Assembly: GCF_000772535.1 (NCBI RefSeq) | Contig: NZ_JSUM01000011.1 | Span: 1 to 64,000, forward strand | Source of the DNA: Chelonobacter oris | GTDB taxonomy: Bacteria > Pseudomonadota > Gammaproteobacteria > Enterobacterales > Pasteurellaceae | Length of the DNA stretch: 64,000 bases | Direction: 5' to 3' | Shown here: positions 15,177 through 24,707 of the stretch, piece after piece | Layout: the number at the start of each line of letters is the position of its first letter | How positions within the stretch are numbered: position 1 is the stretch's first letter | The notes under the pieces: generated by a model | What the model was told of the DNA's origin: nothing | Database searches by the model: none | The model's input: only the letters and a program-made list of their open reading frames with translations | Translations under genes and position numbers: made by a program

Positions 15177-15917
15177 TTAATCCGTATCCACCCAATGTTG
15201 CAGACGCGGTAACGATTGATGGGCGGTCATATCGGTTTGAATCGGCGTCAATGAGACATAACCGTTCGCCACCGCATGGAAATCCGTCCCCTCGCCGCTG
15301 TATTCCGGCAAACCGCTGGCGCCGACCCAGTAAATATGTTCGCCGCGCGGATCAATCTGTTTAACCATCGCACTGGCGGATTCACGATAGCCCAGTTTGG
15401 TGACTTTCAGCCCCTGCAATTGCGAATAAGGAATATCCGGCACATTGATATTGATGATTTCCCGTTGCCCCAGTACGTTGTCATGTAAAGTCGGGATAAG
15501 ATCGCACACCACCTGCGCCGCCGTTTCGTAATAGATCCGTCCGTCAAGGGAAACCGCGATCGACGGCAACCCCAAATGCCGCCCCTCCAACGCCGCCGCC
15601 ACCGTGCCGGAATAAATCACATCATCTCCCAGATTGGCACCGGCATTGATGCCCGACACCACCAAATCGACCCGACCGGCCAGAAAACCGTTCAATGCCA
15701 AATGGACACAATCCGCCGGCGTGCCGTTAATACAATAATCACCGTTCGCTAATTTTAGCGGACGCAGCGGTTCAACCAGCGTCAACGAGCTGGAAGCGGC
15801 ACTGCGGTTACGATCTGGTGCGACGATAGTGACGGTGGCAAATTTACGCAACGCCGCCGCCATGGTTTGAATTCCTTCGGCATGAATCCCGTCATCGTTA
15901 CTCAATAAAATATGCAT
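15177..15917 (-). CDS. surE: 5'/3'-nucleotidase SurE
   Basis: SurE is a divalent-metal nucleoside monophosphatase that also acts on short polyphosphate. The metal site SNDDG at residues 6-10, the SSLTLVEPL loop (with catalytic-region Ser) and [12 protein letters not shown] are conserved. The chain is 246 residues, as usual. It lies 12 bp after truD. Confidence 0.96.
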   Translation of the reverse strand: MHILLSNDDGIHAEGIQTMAAALRKFATVTIVAPDRNRSAASSSLTLVEPLRPLKLANGDYCINGTPADCVHLALNGFLAGRVDLVVSGINAGANLGDDVIYSGTVAAALEGRHLGLPSIAVSLDGRIYYETAAQVVCDLIPTLHDNVLGQREIININVPDIPYSQLQGLKVTKLGYRESASAMVKQIDPRGEHIYWVGASGLPEYSGEGTDFHAVANGYVSLTPIQTDMTAHQSLPRLQHWVDTD

Positions 15918-15929
15918 AGATGTCCTTCT

Positions 15930-16955
15930 TTATTCTTCGTCAGTTGTCAATAAAGCCAGCTCCCGCACCAGCGCAGTGGCGTAACTGCCGCTGTCGAGAT
16001 AAAACCGCAGCCGCAATCCCGCAGCCTCAAATTGCCACTCCAACTGTTGCGGCTGTGCCAGAATCAAGCGACGGGCATTCTGTAACCGCTCTTTGTGCAT
16101 CAACTCGAGCAATGCCTGATGCCGATCGACAATCGCCTGCTCGCGTAACAGCGCCTGCTGCGCTGTCTGCAAGGCTTGCGAACCGACAAGCGCCGCCGTC
16201 AGCCCGAGATCCCGTTGTTGCAGCCGCTGTTGCAATGCCGCCAATTCGGTTTCCGCGGCGACAAACCAACTGTGCGAACCGTGCAGTTGCAGCACATCGC
16301 CGCATAAAACGGTTTCTGCCAAACCGTCCTTAATCCGTTGCGATACCATCAGATTGAATAATTCGCTGCGGGCGGCGGAAAGATAAAAACTGCGTTTTTT
16401 ACGATCCTTAACGTGAATCTCGCCTTGCGCCCAGCGTATCGCCTGCGTCAGATTGTGGCCGTCACGCCCGAAACGCTGTTCGGTGAAATAGTTTGGAAAA
16501 CCGTGATTTTTCAGCTTAATCAGACGCCGGTTCAGATCCGCACTTTCGGTTAAATCCCGTAATAGAATCTCAAAATGGTTTCCCTGTAAACTGCCGATAC
16601 GGATTTTGCGGTTATGCCGTGTTACCGTCAGGATTTCGACCCCGTCCGGCGCAAAATGTGAGAAATCCGGCGTCTCTTTTCCCGGTAAATGCAGGCAAAA
16701 CCACTGCTCGGTTACGGCATGACGATCTTTCAGTCCGGCATAACTCATATTTTTAGCTGAAATTCCGGCAAACGCCGCCAGTTTTTCGCCGACAAACAAG
16801 GTATTGGCATCGGTTTTTCGGATTTTCAAGGCAACGAATTCCCCTTCGCCGCTGAGGTCGTAGCCCAGTTCCTCTCGCACAATAAAATCGCTGAATTCGG
16901 CTTTTAAGCGGGCGGTCTGTTGCGGTTTGCCGTATAAATAGTGTAATGCCGACAT
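15930..16955 (-). CDS. truD: tRNA pseudouridine(13) synthase TruD
   Basis: TruD converts U13 to pseudouridine in tRNA-Glu. The family motif [11 protein letters not shown] carries the catalytic Asp77. Also seen are the N-terminal FIVREEL and [13 protein letters not shown]. Length is 341 residues. Its start shares one base with the ispF stop, a sign of translational coupling in the operon. Confidence 0.95.
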   Translation of the reverse strand: MSALHYLYGKPQQTARLKAEFSDFIVREELGYDLSGEGEFVALKIRKTDANTLFVGEKLAAFAGISAKNMSYAGLKDRHAVTEQWFCLHLPGKETPDFSHFAPDGVEILTVTRHNRKIRIGSLQGNHFEILLRDLTESADLNRRLIKLKNHGFPNYFTEQRFGRDGHNLTQAIRWAQGEIHVKDRKKRSFYLSAARSELFNLMVSQRIKDGLAETVLCGDVLQLHGSHSWFVAAETELAALQQRLQQRDLGLTAALVGSQALQTAQQALLREQAIVDRHQALLELMHKERLQNARRLILAQPQQLEWQFEAAGLRLRFYLDSGSYATALVRELALLTTDEE

Positions 16956-17434
16956 TATGCCCCCTTAAGCAGCAGGGCAACAGCTTCACAGGCGATGCCT
17001 TCGCCGCGGCCGGTAAAACCCAATTTTTCACTGGTAGTGGCTTTGACATTCACCTGCTCAATGCCGCAGGCCAAATCCTCGGCAATGCGGGCGCGCATCG
17101 TATCAATATACGACCGCATTTTCGGCGCTTGCGCAATAATCGTGACATCGACATTGCCGACCCGATACCCCTGTAACCGCACTTGACGATAAGCCTCGCG
17201 CAGCAAACCGCGGCTGTCGGCACCTTGGTATGCGGCATCGGTGTCGGGGAACAACTTGCCGATATCGCCCAATGCCGCAGCACCCAATAACGCATCGGTC
17301 AGGGCGTGCAATGCGACATCACCGTCCGAATGCGCCAACAAGCCTCTCGGGTAAGGGATCGCAACCCCGCCGATCATAATCGGCCCTTCCCCCCCGAAAG
17401 CGTGTACATCAAAGCCATGACCTATGCGTATCAT
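16955..17434 (-). CDS. ispF: 2-C-methyl-D-erythritol 2,4-cyclodiphosphate synthase
   Basis: IspF is the fifth enzyme of the MEP isoprenoid pathway. Metal ligands in GHGFDVHAF (Asp8, His10) and AHSDGDV (His42), and the [16 protein letters not shown]-terminus are present. Length is 159 residues. It overlaps ispD by four bases, so two consecutive pathway enzymes are co-translated. Confidence 0.97.
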   Translation of the reverse strand: MIRIGHGFDVHAFGGEGPIMIGGVAIPYPRGLLAHSDGDVALHALTDALLGAAALGDIGKLFPDTDAAYQGADSRGLLREAYRQVRLQGYRVGNVDVTIIAQAPKMRSYIDTMRARIAEDLACGIEQVNVKATTSEKLGFTGRGEGIACEAVALLLKGA

Positions 17435-18129
17435 TGATTATTCTCCGTTGTGGTTCGTTTGTGCAGGTAAAATGCCGCCAGCGCCAAATCTTCGGGGCGA
17501 GTGATTTTCAGATTGTCGGAACGGCCGCTGACCAAGTGCGGTCGGTAACCCGCCGACTCCATCGCCGAAGCCTCGTCAGTCAACGTGCGGTTTTGGGCAA
17601 AGGCGTCAGCATAAGCGGCACGTAAAAGTGCGGTCGGGAAGAATTGCGGGGTCAGCGCATGCCATAATTGTGTACGGTCTTCCGTCTTAAGAATCTGCTG
17701 CGCTTCATCGGCACGTTTAATCGTATCTGTCGCCGGACATGCCAAAATAGCCCCGTTTTGATCGTGAATCTGCAACAGTTTGTCCAAATCTTGGTGAGTC
17801 AGGCAGGGACGGGCGGCATCGTGTACCAGCACCCAACTGTCGGCCGGCGCCCGTTGCAGCGCAGCAAAGACCGATGCGGCGCGCGAATCGCCGCCGGTCA
17901 CGATTTGAATGCGGGTGCAATCCTCCAATCCCAACGCGCCGATATAGGAATCGTTTTCAGCCACCGCTAAAATAATCCGCTCAATCGGCGGATAGCCTAA
18001 CAAAATGTCCAGCGTGTGCTGTAAAATGGTTTTGCCGTTTAACGTCAGGTATTGCTTCGGTTTGTCCTGCTGCATACGGGCGCCGATCCCGGCAGCCGGC
18101 ACGATCGCAATAATTTTTCGGGTTGTCAT
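17431..18129 (-). CDS. ispD: MEP cytidylyltransferase IspD
   Basis: IspD transfers CMP to 2-C-methyl-D-erythritol 4-phosphate. The nucleotide-binding loop [19 protein letters not shown], the VHDAARPC motif and TDEASAME near the C-terminus are conserved. Length is 232 residues. It shares one base with the ftsB stop and overlaps ispF by four. Two USS copies lie in its coding strand. Confidence 0.97.
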   Translation of the reverse strand: MTTRKIIAIVPAAGIGARMQQDKPKQYLTLNGKTILQHTLDILLGYPPIERIILAVAENDSYIGALGLEDCTRIQIVTGGDSRAASVFAALQRAPADSWVLVHDAARPCLTHQDLDKLLQIHDQNGAILACPATDTIKRADEAQQILKTEDRTQLWHALTPQFFPTALLRAAYADAFAQNRTLTDEASAMESAGYRPHLVSGRSDNLKITRPEDLALAAFYLHKRTTTENNQ

Positions 18130-18413
18130 TATTGGTATTCGTCCGCTTTCATCAGGCGATAAAACACTTCGTTGCTTTTCACCATATCATGTTCGAAACG
18201 GGCGCGCTCTTCCACCGCAGCAACGCCTTCTTTCAAATCCTTGATTTCCGCCATAATCAGCTGGTTCCGTTGCGCTAACTGGGTATTTTCCAGTGTATGT
18301 TGTTCGATTTCCCGCTCTACCTGCTGATAATCACGATAACCGTTTTTCCCAAACCAAAAGCTGTATTGGAACAACAGCAACAATCCACCCAATATGATGA
18401 TCAATACTCGCAT
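18129..18413 (-). CDS. ftsB: Cell division protein FtsB
   Basis: FtsB links FtsQ and FtsL in the divisome and helps activate septal peptidoglycan synthesis. Its 94 residues show a short cytoplasmic end, one membrane segment (about 3-20), the [11 protein letters not shown] motif, a periplasmic coiled coil (about 30-65) and a C-terminal region with [10 protein letters not shown]. It heads the operon, as in E. coli. Confidence 0.94.
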   Translation of the reverse strand: MRVLIIILGGLLLLFQYSFWFGKNGYRDYQQVEREIEQHTLENTQLAQRNQLIMAEIKDLKEGVAAVEERARFEHDMVKSNEVFYRLMKADEYQ

Positions 18414-18523
18414 AATCGCCTGTTTTTTTATCTTGCCTGAAATAGCGAATAGTTTACCTTGAAATGTGACAAAAATGGAATTTTAAAGCGCCGTGTTGTA
18501 AAAAAAGTGTTAGGCAAAGCATG

Positions 18524-18568
18524 AAAAAACCGCACTTTGCATCGTCAAAAACAGACTAAAGTGCGGTT
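18524..18568 (-). terminator. USS-pair terminator after the Nit1-like gene
   Basis: Two inverted USS arms (18528-18538 and 18558-18568) are separated by 19 bases. Read on the minus strand the second arm runs into six T. It ends transcription of the upstream amidase gene and separates it from the ftsB operon. Confidence 0.85.
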
Positions 18569-18601
18569 AAAACGTTCACAATATGTGTTTAGATCGGTTT
18601 A

Positions 18602-19438
18602 TTACGTGCGGATAAATAATTGACGATGGCTCAACGCCGGCAGTTGACGGCGAACTTCCGCCAAGCGGGCAAAATCTATCTCGCCGACCGCAAACCCTTC
18701 GCCCTCGCCGACACCGCTGACAATCTCGCCCCACGGATCGATAATCATACTGTGGCCGAAAGTGGTGCGCCCGCTTTGGTGACGGCCGCCTTGTGCGGAA
18801 GCAATCACATAACACTGATTCTCTACCGCTCTGGCGCGCAATAATAATTCCCAATGCGCCTTGCCGGTGGTATACGTGAAAGCCGCCGGCAATACCAGTA
18901 CGTCATACGGTGTCTGTGCACGGAACAGCTCCGGAAAACGCAGATCGTAACAAATGCCCTGTCCGACATTCACCTCGCCGATTTGCAGCGACGGCACTTG
19001 ATAACCCGCCTGAATACTGTCTGCCTCACAATACTTTTCGCCGACACCGCTTTCACTGATTCCGGAATAGCTGAACAGATGAATTTTATCGTAACGCGAC
19101 AGCAACTCCCCCTGCTCGCCGTAAACCAGCAGTGTATTCAAAACTTTGTTTTCTTCATTTCCCCGCAGCGGAATAGAGCCGGCAAACAGCACAATTTGCA
19201 ACTCTTTCGCCAAATCCGACAACAGCTGTTGCAACGGCCCTTGCCCGAATGTTTCGGCAATCGCCAGCTTGTCCTTTTCATCCGTTGCCATCAACGGCCA
19301 ATACTCCGGCAGCAATGCCCACTTGGCACCCGCCTGTGCCGCCTTGCGCACCAAAGTCTGCATTGTCTCGACATTGCTTTTCACGTCGGTTGTAGAAACC
19401 ATTTGAATGGTTGCGATTTTAATAGCCGCTCTCGTCAT
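18602..19438 (-). CDS. Nit1-type carbon-nitrogen hydrolase (probable deaminated glutathione amidase)
   Basis: A 278-residue member of the nitrilase superfamily with the full catalytic triad: Glu45 in LLPEYWP, Lys118 in YDKIHLF and Cys163 in GICYDLRFPE. The LFSYSG and HWELLLRARA segments fit the Nit1/Nit2-like branch, whose best-known activity is removal of deaminated glutathione, a transaminase by-product. Other omega-amidase substrates are possible. The gene is monocistronic. Confidence 0.85.
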   Translation of the reverse strand: MTRAAIKIATIQMVSTTDVKSNVETMQTLVRKAAQAGAKWALLPEYWPLMATDEKDKLAIAETFGQGPLQQLLSDLAKELQIVLFAGSIPLRGNEENKVLNTLLVYGEQGELLSRYDKIHLFSYSGISESGVGEKYCEADSIQAGYQVPSLQIGEVNVGQGICYDLRFPELFRAQTPYDVLVLPAAFTYTTGKAHWELLLRARAVENQCYVIASAQGGRHQSGRTTFGHSMIIDPWGEIVSGVGEGEGFAVGEIDFARLAEVRRQLPALSHRQLFIRT

Positions 19439-19742
19439 TTTGCCTATCCTTCTTCCATTTTAAGCTTTTTGTTTCAGTATCCCTTGATTCGATTGAGAAA
19501 ACAAGCAGCGTGCAAGGTTTTTCAAAAATATCCTCCATTGACAAAATATAAACAATCGCTTCTTATGAAGAATCGTGTTCTGTTATGCCTATGCAGATAG
19601 GTTATTGTTACTGAAGCCGATTATTAAACAAACTGCATATGCAGAAAATATAAACACCATATTGAGTGTAAAAACAGTTGTAGTCTGAATCTGAAAAGGG
19701 TAATATTCGCCCGTTTGTAAACTAATGAAAGGAAAACAGAGT
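19439..19742. promoter_or_regulatory. Divergent region between Nit1-like gene and aqpZ
   Basis: No gene is seen in this 304-bp AT-rich stretch. TTGACA at 19538-19543 with TCTTAT 17 bases later (19561-19566) is a plausible promoter for aqpZ, giving a leader of about 170 bases. Inside that leader is a perfect 12-bp palindrome, CTGCATATGCAG at 19633-19644. AAAGGA upstream of 19743 is the aqpZ ribosome site. Confidence 0.45.
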
Positions 19743-20435
19743 ATGAACAAATATTTTGCCGAATTCTTCGGCACGTTCTGGTTGGTCTTCGGCGGCTGCG
19801 GCAGTGCCGTTCTGGCAGCGGCTTATCCTGAGCTGGGCATCGGCTTTGCCGGTGTCGCATTGGCTTTCGGTTTAACCGTGTTGACCATGGCATACGCTGT
19901 CGGCCATATCTCCGGCGGTCATTTTAATCCGGCGGTGTCGGTCGGTTTACTGGTCGGCGGTCGCTTCAGCGCAAAAGAGCTGCTGCCGTACATTATCGCC
20001 CAAGTCGTGGGTGCCACTGCCGCTGCGGCAGTGTTGTATTTCGTTGCAACCGGCAAAGCCGGATTCGATGCCGCCGCCAGCGGCTTCGCCAGCAACGGTT
20101 ACGCTGAACATTCCCCGGCTCAATACAGCATGGGGGCTGCATTGGTTATTGAAGTTGTGCTGACGGCCTTCTTCTTGATCATCATCATGGGCGCAACCGA
20201 TGAGCGTGCACCGAAAGGCTTCGCCCCGATTGCCATCGGTTTGGGATTGACTCTGATTCACTTGATCAGCATTCCGGTAACCAACACCTCGGTAAATCCG
20301 GCACGGAGTACCGGTGTAGCCTTGTTCCAAGGCGGTTGGGCAATCGAACAATTATGGCTGTTCTGGCTGGCGCCAATCGTTGGTGCCGCCATCGGCGGGA
20401 TCATCTACCGCACTTTATTGTCCGGTCAAAAATAA
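19743..20435 (+). CDS. aqpZ: Aquaporin Z
   Basis: AqpZ is a tetrameric water channel. The 230-residue protein has six membrane segments and the two half-helix NPA motifs, GGHFNPAVS and TSVNPARS. The region [19 protein letters not shown] supplies the His and Arg of the water-selective filter and is almost the same as in E. coli AqpZ, which argues against a glycerol facilitator. Start at 19743 follows AAAGGA. Confidence 0.95.
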   Translation: MNKYFAEFFGTFWLVFGGCGSAVLAAAYPELGIGFAGVALAFGLTVLTMAYAVGHISGGHFNPAVSVGLLVGGRFSAKELLPYIIAQVVGATAAAAVLYFVATGKAGFDAAASGFASNGYAEHSPAQYSMGAALVIEVVLTAFFLIIIMGATDERAPKGFAPIAIGLGLTLIHLISIPVTNTSVNPARSTGVALFQGGWAIEQLWLFWLAPIVGAAIGGIIYRTLLSGQK

Positions 20436-20456
20436 TCCCTCACACAAAAGCTAAGC

Positions 20457-20489
20457 AAGCGGCTTCCGGCAACGGAAAGCCGCTTTTTT
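20457..20489 (+). terminator. Terminator after aqpZ
   Basis: The stem AAGCGGCTTCCG / CGGAAAGCCGCTT (one bulged A) ends in six T. It separates aqpZ from greB. Confidence 0.88.
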
Positions 20490-20490
20490 A

Positions 20491-20499
20491 TGCTATAAT
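20491..20499 (+). promoter_or_regulatory. Extended -10 promoter of greB
   Basis: TGCTATAAT is a perfect extended -10 element 34 bases upstream of the greB ATG. No good -35 is seen, as is normal for extended -10 promoters; the position overlaps the end of the aqpZ terminator. Confidence 0.65.
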
Positions 20500-20532
20500 C
20501 CCGCCGATTATCTCTAACACCAACACAGAAAA

Positions 20533-21012
20533 ATGGCAAAATCCAATTACATTACCCGTCATGGCTGGAACACGCTGGATCAAGAATTAAAATTTCTATG
20601 GCGTGAAGAGCGGCCAAAAGTAACCCAGGCGGTATCGGAGGCGGCGGCATTAGGCGATCGCAGTGAAAATGCCGAATATATTTACGGCAAACGCCGATTG
20701 CGTGAAATCGATCGACGAGTGCGCTTCTTGAGCAAACGCTTAGACGTGCTGCAAATTGTCGATTACCACCCCAAACAGGAAGGAAAGATTTTCTTCGGGG
20801 CGTGGATTGAGCTGGAAGATCCGAATGGACAGACGAAACAGTACCGTATCGTCGGCTGTGATGAGTTTGACCCGCAAAAAAACTGGATTTCGATCGACTC
20901 GCCGGTGGCAAGAGCCTTAATCGGCAAGGCGGTTGATGACGAAATCAACGTCAACACGCCGTCCGGCAAGGCGATTTGGTACATCAATAAAATTTGGTAT
21001 CAAAAAGATTAA
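20533..21012 (+). CDS. greB: Transcription elongation factor GreB
   Basis: GreB enters the secondary channel of RNA polymerase and stimulates cleavage of backtracked transcripts. The N-terminal coiled coil carries GDRSENAEYIYGKRRLREID with the acidic tip residues. YIYGKRRLREIDRRVRFL distinguishes GreB from GreA. The C-terminal FKBP-like domain is complete (159 residues). The stop overlaps the convergent rseC stop by four bases. Confidence 0.96.
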   Translation: MAKSNYITRHGWNTLDQELKFLWREERPKVTQAVSEAAALGDRSENAEYIYGKRRLREIDRRVRFLSKRLDVLQIVDYHPKQEGKIFFGAWIELEDPNGQTKQYRIVGCDEFDPQKNWISIDSPVARALIGKAVDDEINVNTPSGKAIWYINKIWYQKD

Positions 21013-21455
21013 ATGCGGCTCAGAATACGCAAGAAAACCGGTTGATAATGCGATTGTCGACTTAAACGATCACCTACTTTTTTGATGCCGAAAAAAGCGG
21101 CGACCGTCATCACAAAAATAAACACAGCCAACAACAATTCATGCTGCAAAAATAACGAACCGATTAACGTCGACACTAAAAGTGCGGTCAGCGGCACGAT
21201 ATACAACAATAATGCCGATAACAGCAGCGATTTTTCCTGCAAACCAATTTCAATCCGCTGCCCAATGTACAACGGTTGGTTTACCGCCATTTCAAACAAT
21301 AACGCACCGTCATTTTGACCGCCGCTGAGCTCGGACAAGGCTGCCGCACCACAGCTCGCTTGTGCGGCGCAGCCGCAACACCCTTTTTTGGTTTCACACC
21401 GCACTTTGGCAATGCCGTTACGGTATTCGATGACAAGTGCGGTTTCAATCAGCAT
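21009..21455 (-). CDS. rseC: SoxR-reducing/RseC family protein
   Basis: An inner-membrane protein of 148 residues with an N-terminal cytoplasmic Cys cluster (CETKKGCCGCAAQASCG, about residues 20-36) and two membrane segments (about 80-125). RseC homologues are linked to reduction of iron-sulfur proteins such as SoxR and sit at the end of rpoE operons. Only two bases separate it from rseB. Confidence 0.92.
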   Translation of the reverse strand: MLIETALVIEYRNGIAKVRCETKKGCCGCAAQASCGAAALSELSGGQNDGALLFEMAVNQPLYIGQRIEIGLQEKSLLLSALLLYIVPLTALLVSTLIGSLFLQHELLLAVFIFVMTVAAFFGIKKVGDRLSRQSHYQPVFLRILSRI

Positions 21456-21457
21456 AA

Positions 21458-22468
21458 TTAATTCGCCTGCCGCTCAAAACTGACGTCTTTCACAATCCGT
21501 TTTGCGGTAATTAACGGGATTTGCCCGATCAGGGTGATTTCACGATTCTCACGCGTTTCGGTATAAATAATATTGCCCGCCTGCTGCCAATACTGTTCGC
21601 CGAGATTGTCGGCAATGTTGTGATTGATATACAGGCTGAACGAAAACAATCCGTCACTGAACATCACACTTTCCAGCGTACCGATTTCCGTCTCGTAATT
21701 TTCCCGTTTAACCACCTCAAATCCCGGCGGGATCCAAGCCGGCCGCCACTGCGATTGCTCGATGGCGTTTCCGCCCGGAATATTGATTAGCGGTGGTAAG
21801 TTCAACTGTTCAAGTAAACTGACCAACGCGTGTGAATTTCCGCTCTGCTGCAAGTCAATCATGCGAAACTGTTCCAGCAATTCGCTGTTGCGATCAAGAA
21901 TATCGCTGCGCAGCAATAAATGGCTCTGTTCATCAATCCACAATACATACTGATAGCGAAAATCATCTTTCGGCAACACCCGAACCACCTGTGCAATTCG
22001 ATCGGCAATCCGTGTTTTTCCGGCATCAATAAAATCATAATAAGCTTGTAGCTTGGCATAATCCGCATAAACCGCACTCGGTAGGTTGTCCAGAATATGC
22101 GAGCCGCGAATACTGAACGGCTGGTAGCCGCCGCCATAATAGCTAATCACATTGTCGCGCTGTACAACCTCTTGCTGGACGCCGTCCAGTGCGGACAGCT
22201 GCGCATAATGGCGTCGATCGGCAAAAACATGCCGATACTGATAACTGTTGACCTGAGAAGGCAGAATCTGAATGAAAGAGGTTTCATAATTACTGCTGCG
22301 CCATGCCTGTGACATTTGCTGCAACAGACTCAACAGGCTGTTACCGACCGCAGCGGACTGTTGCAATTCGTCCGATGACGAAACCGCCGATTCACTTTGC
22401 TGAGAATTGGCGCTAATCGGCAGCGCCAATGCCGCACACACCAACATAACTGTTTTTAATGACTTCAT
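21458..22468 (-). CDS. rseB: Periplasmic sigma-E regulator RseB (MucB)
   Basis: RseB binds the periplasmic part of RseA, shields it from DegS and is displaced by off-pathway LPS. Signal peptide at residues 1-22, then the MucB/RseB N-terminal lipoprotein-like domain (about 45-215, with YETSFIQ and YVLWIDEQSHLLLRSDIL) and the smaller C-terminal domain. It lies 94 bp after rseA, a longer gap than elsewhere in this operon. Confidence 0.93.
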   Translation of the reverse strand: MKSLKTVMLVCAALALPISANSQQSESAVSSSDELQQSAAVGNSLLSLLQQMSQAWRSSNYETSFIQILPSQVNSYQYRHVFADRRHYAQLSALDGVQQEVVQRDNVISYYGGGYQPFSIRGSHILDNLPSAVYADYAKLQAYYDFIDAGKTRIADRIAQVVRVLPKDDFRYQYVLWIDEQSHLLLRSDILDRNSELLEQFRMIDLQQSGNSHALVSLLEQLNLPPLINIPGGNAIEQSQWRPAWIPPGFEVVKRENYETEIGTLESVMFSDGLFSFSLYINHNIADNLGEQYWQQAGNIIYTETRENREITLIGQIPLITAKRIVKDVSFERQAN

Positions 22469-22562
22469 AACGTTCTCAGAATAAACTTCTCAAAATAAAC
22501 CGCCCAAAACAAAGTCACCACCGCAAAGGTGGTGAACATCATACTTAGAAAACCGCCGCCGT

Positions 22563-23132
22563 TTACTCGTGATCGGCAGCCGCACTCAATTGTTGGCTAT
22601 TTGCCCGACGCTGCAATTCGTAATTTTGCAACATCATATTGATACGTTTGCTTTGCTGTTCCAGTTGCGCCTGAGTCGGCACATCCCGACTCGGTGCATT
22701 ATAGCTTACCTGCTGAATATTGTCGGTAAACGGTAATGTCTGCAATACCGGATTGTCGGCAACGACAACACCGTTATCGCTTTGCAGATAAGACTGTACG
22801 CCGAACACCGCTACCAGACAAACGCTCGCCGCCACCGCAATCTGTGTAAACGGATTCAACCAGCCTTTTAAACGATGCACAAACGATACGCGTTGTAGGG
22901 CAAGCGGTGCGTATTGCGCCGCTTGCGGCGTAGGTTCCGCATCAATCAGATCCGCCATTTTTGCGGTAAAATCCGTTCCCAACAGTACCGTCGTTTCCCG
23001 ACGGACAACCGTACGAACCAAATGGTAGCGATTCCATGCCTGCTGAAGTTCTTCATCTCGGCAGAGCGTATCAAGCAGATGATCGTTTTGATATTCTCCG
23101 TCCAGATAAGCTGAAAGTAACTCTTTTTGCAT
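22563..23132 (-). CDS. rseA: Anti-sigma-E factor RseA
   Basis: RseA holds sigma-E at the inner membrane. The cytoplasmic anti-sigma domain starts MQKELLSAYLDGE with the WNRYHLVR helix near residue 35. One membrane segment lies at about 95-115 (QIAVAASVCLVAVFG), and a periplasmic tail of about 70 residues provides the DegS cleavage and RseB binding region. The gene is 42 bp downstream of rpoE. Confidence 0.93.
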   Translation of the reverse strand: MQKELLSAYLDGEYQNDHLLDTLCRDEELQQAWNRYHLVRTVVRRETTVLLGTDFTAKMADLIDAEPTPQAAQYAPLALQRVSFVHRLKGWLNPFTQIAVAASVCLVAVFGVQSYLQSDNGVVVADNPVLQTLPFTDNIQQVSYNAPSRDVPTQAQLEQQSKRINMMLQNYELQRRANSQQLSAAADHE

Positions 23133-23174
23133 TTTAATCTACTCCGCTATTTTATTGAATCCAGTAAGTCTACA

Positions 23175-23756
23175 TTAAATTTCGTTATTGATGAGCGGCG
23201 AGATTTTACTGTCGATGATTTCCCTCGCCCTAAAAATCCGCGAACGTACCGTTCCGACCGGGCAATCCATAATCTCAGCAATTTCTTCGTAACTCAATCC
23301 TTCTAGCTCCCTCAATGTAATTGAGGTTCTTAACTCTTCCGGTAGTGCGGCTATCGTCTCAAATACGACGTTTTTCAATTCCGCCGACAGCATCAAATTT
23401 TCCGGTGTATCGACATTTCTCAAATTGTCCCCGGCCTCGTAAGTTTCCGCGTCCTCCGCCTGAATGTCCTCACTCGGCGGACGACGTCCCTGAGCCGTGA
23501 TGTAATTCTTGGCGGTATTCACTGCGATGCGATAGAGCCATGTATAAAACGCACTGTCGCCGCGGAACAACTCCAAAGAGCGGTAGGCTTTGATAAACGT
23601 TTCCTGCACCACATCCGGAATGTCGTTTGCCGATACATAACGGGTTAACAAACCGGCGACTTTATTCTGATGGCGTGCAACCAACAAATTAAATGCTTTT
23701 TTATCACCTTGCTGTGCCTTTTCTACCAGAGCCTGATCTGTTAGTTGTTCACTCAT
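23175..23756 (-). CDS. rpoE: RNA polymerase sigma-E factor
   Basis: An ECF sigma factor of 193 residues for envelope stress. Region 2 carries DVVQETFIKAYRSLELFRGDSAFYTWLYRI (given in part), with the -10-recognition residues. Region 4 carries LEGLSYEEIAEIMDCPVGTVRSR for -35 recognition. It is the first gene of rpoE-rseA-rseB-rseC and has its own sigma-E-type promoter, so it is autoregulated. Outer-membrane assembly genes in the window (tamA, nlpD) are plausible regulon members but show no clear site. Confidence 0.97.
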   Translation of the reverse strand: MSEQLTDQALVEKAQQGDKKAFNLLVARHQNKVAGLLTRYVSANDIPDVVQETFIKAYRSLELFRGDSAFYTWLYRIAVNTAKNYITAQGRRPPSEDIQAEDAETYEAGDNLRNVDTPENLMLSAELKNVVFETIAALPEELRTSITLRELEGLSYEEIAEIMDCPVGTVRSRIFRAREIIDSKISPLINNEI

Positions 23757-23827
23757 CAGAAGTGAATCTCCTTACCTCATATTACGCTAACAATCCAATT
23801 GCAATGACAGCAGGTCGGTATACTGAA

Positions 23828-23854
23828 TTAGAGCGCATGTGTTTTCAAAAGTTC
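23828..23854 (-). promoter_or_regulatory. Sigma-E autoregulatory promoter of rpoE
   Basis: On the minus strand GAACTT (23854-23849) and TCTAA (23832-23828) are separated by exactly 16 bases, matching the established sigma-E consensus. It lies about 72 bases upstream of the rpoE start. Confidence 0.85.
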
Positions 23855-23878
23855 AATTTTTTATAAAAATTATACGAA

Positions 23879-24130
23879 TTATTTATCCGCCAAGTGATCT
23901 TGAATACGTTTTACCATGGCGGCCAGCTCGGCGGTAGGCGCTGTTTGCTGATTCATTAACCAACGGAACAGCTCGGGGTCGGTATACTCCAGCAGCTCGA
24001 CAAAAGTGGCTTTTTGCGGTTCGGAAAGCAAATCAAAACAGTTTTGGTAAAACGGCATAATCATGAAATCCAGCTCCAGCATTCCGCGCCGACAAGCCCA
24101 TGCTATTTTTAATTTATTGTATTTACTCAT
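23879..24130 (-). CDS. sdhE: FAD assembly factor SdhE (CptB/YgfY)
   Basis: SdhE helps attach FAD covalently to succinate dehydrogenase and fumarate reductase flavoproteins. The 83-residue protein carries the family motif RRGMLELD and the PFYQNCFDLL and YTDPELFRWLMN helices. The start was moved to the ATG at 24130 because GGAG precedes it and the family begins just before the CRRG motif. In Pasteurellaceae the likely client is FrdA. Confidence 0.92.
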   Translation of the reverse strand: MSKYNKLKIAWACRRGMLELDFMIMPFYQNCFDLLSEPQKATFVELLEYTDPELFRWLMNQQTAPTAELAAMVKRIQDHLADK

Positions 24131-24205
24131 TTTATTCTCCAAAGTGCCGTTCAAACCCTTCGACTACGGCGGGAATAATAGCATAATTCTACCAGTCACA
24201 GACAT

Positions 24206-24231
24206 AAAAAAACCCGATATTACATCGGGCT
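24206..24231 (-). terminator. Terminator after rpmG
   Basis: On the minus strand AGCCCGAT pairs with ATCGGGTT and is followed by seven T. It lies 19 bases past the rpmG stop. Confidence 0.88.
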
Positions 24232-24249
24232 CTTTCAATGGAAGCAGAA

Positions 24250-24420
24250 TTATTTGATTTTTGCTTCTTTATAGATAACATGCTTACGAACAACGGGATC
24301 GTATTTTTTGATCTCCATTTTCTCAGGCATATTACGTTTGTTTTTCGTCGTTGTATAAAAATGACCTGTTTCAGCAGTAGAAACCAGTTTGATTTTCTCA
24401 CGAGCGCCTTTGCTTGCCAT
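24250..24420 (-). CDS. rpmG: 50S ribosomal protein L33
   Basis: A 56-residue protein too short for a usual length cutoff. It starts [20 protein letters not shown], continues [19 protein letters not shown] and ends in VIYKEAKIK, matching the zinc-free L33 type of Gammaproteobacteria. It follows rpmB by 11 bp and shares its promoter. Confidence 0.97.
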   Translation of the reverse strand: MASKGAREKIKLVSTAETGHFYTTTKNKRNMPEKMEIKKYDPVVRKHVIYKEAKIK

Positions 24421-24431
24421 AATTCAGATCC

Positions 24432-24668
24432 TTAGAATTTTTCGCCTTTGGCACGCAAATCAGCCAAAACTGAATCGATGCCTTTTTTATCGATAATACG
24501 CATACCTTTCGCAGATACGCGCAAGGTTACGAAACGTTTTTCACTTTCAACCCAAAAACGGTGAGAGTGCAGATTCGGTAAGAAACGACGCTTAGTCGCA
24601 TTCATTGCGTGCGAACGGTTGTTACCAACTGCCGGACGCTTGCCTGTGACTTGACAGACTCTAGACAT
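24432..24668 (-). CDS. rpmB: 50S ribosomal protein L28
   Basis: The 78-residue chain has the L28 signatures [26 protein letters not shown] and [10 protein letters not shown]. It is the first gene of rpmB-rpmG. A strong promoter and a structured leader of about 105 bases precede it, which suggests control of translation by a ribosomal product. Confidence 0.97.
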   Translation of the reverse strand: MSRVCQVTGKRPAVGNNRSHAMNATKRRFLPNLHSHRFWVESEKRFVTLRVSAKGMRIIDKKGIDSVLADLRAKGEKF

Positions 24669-24707
24669 GGTTAATTCTCCAATAAAACTTAATTAAGCTC
24701 GAGCTTC

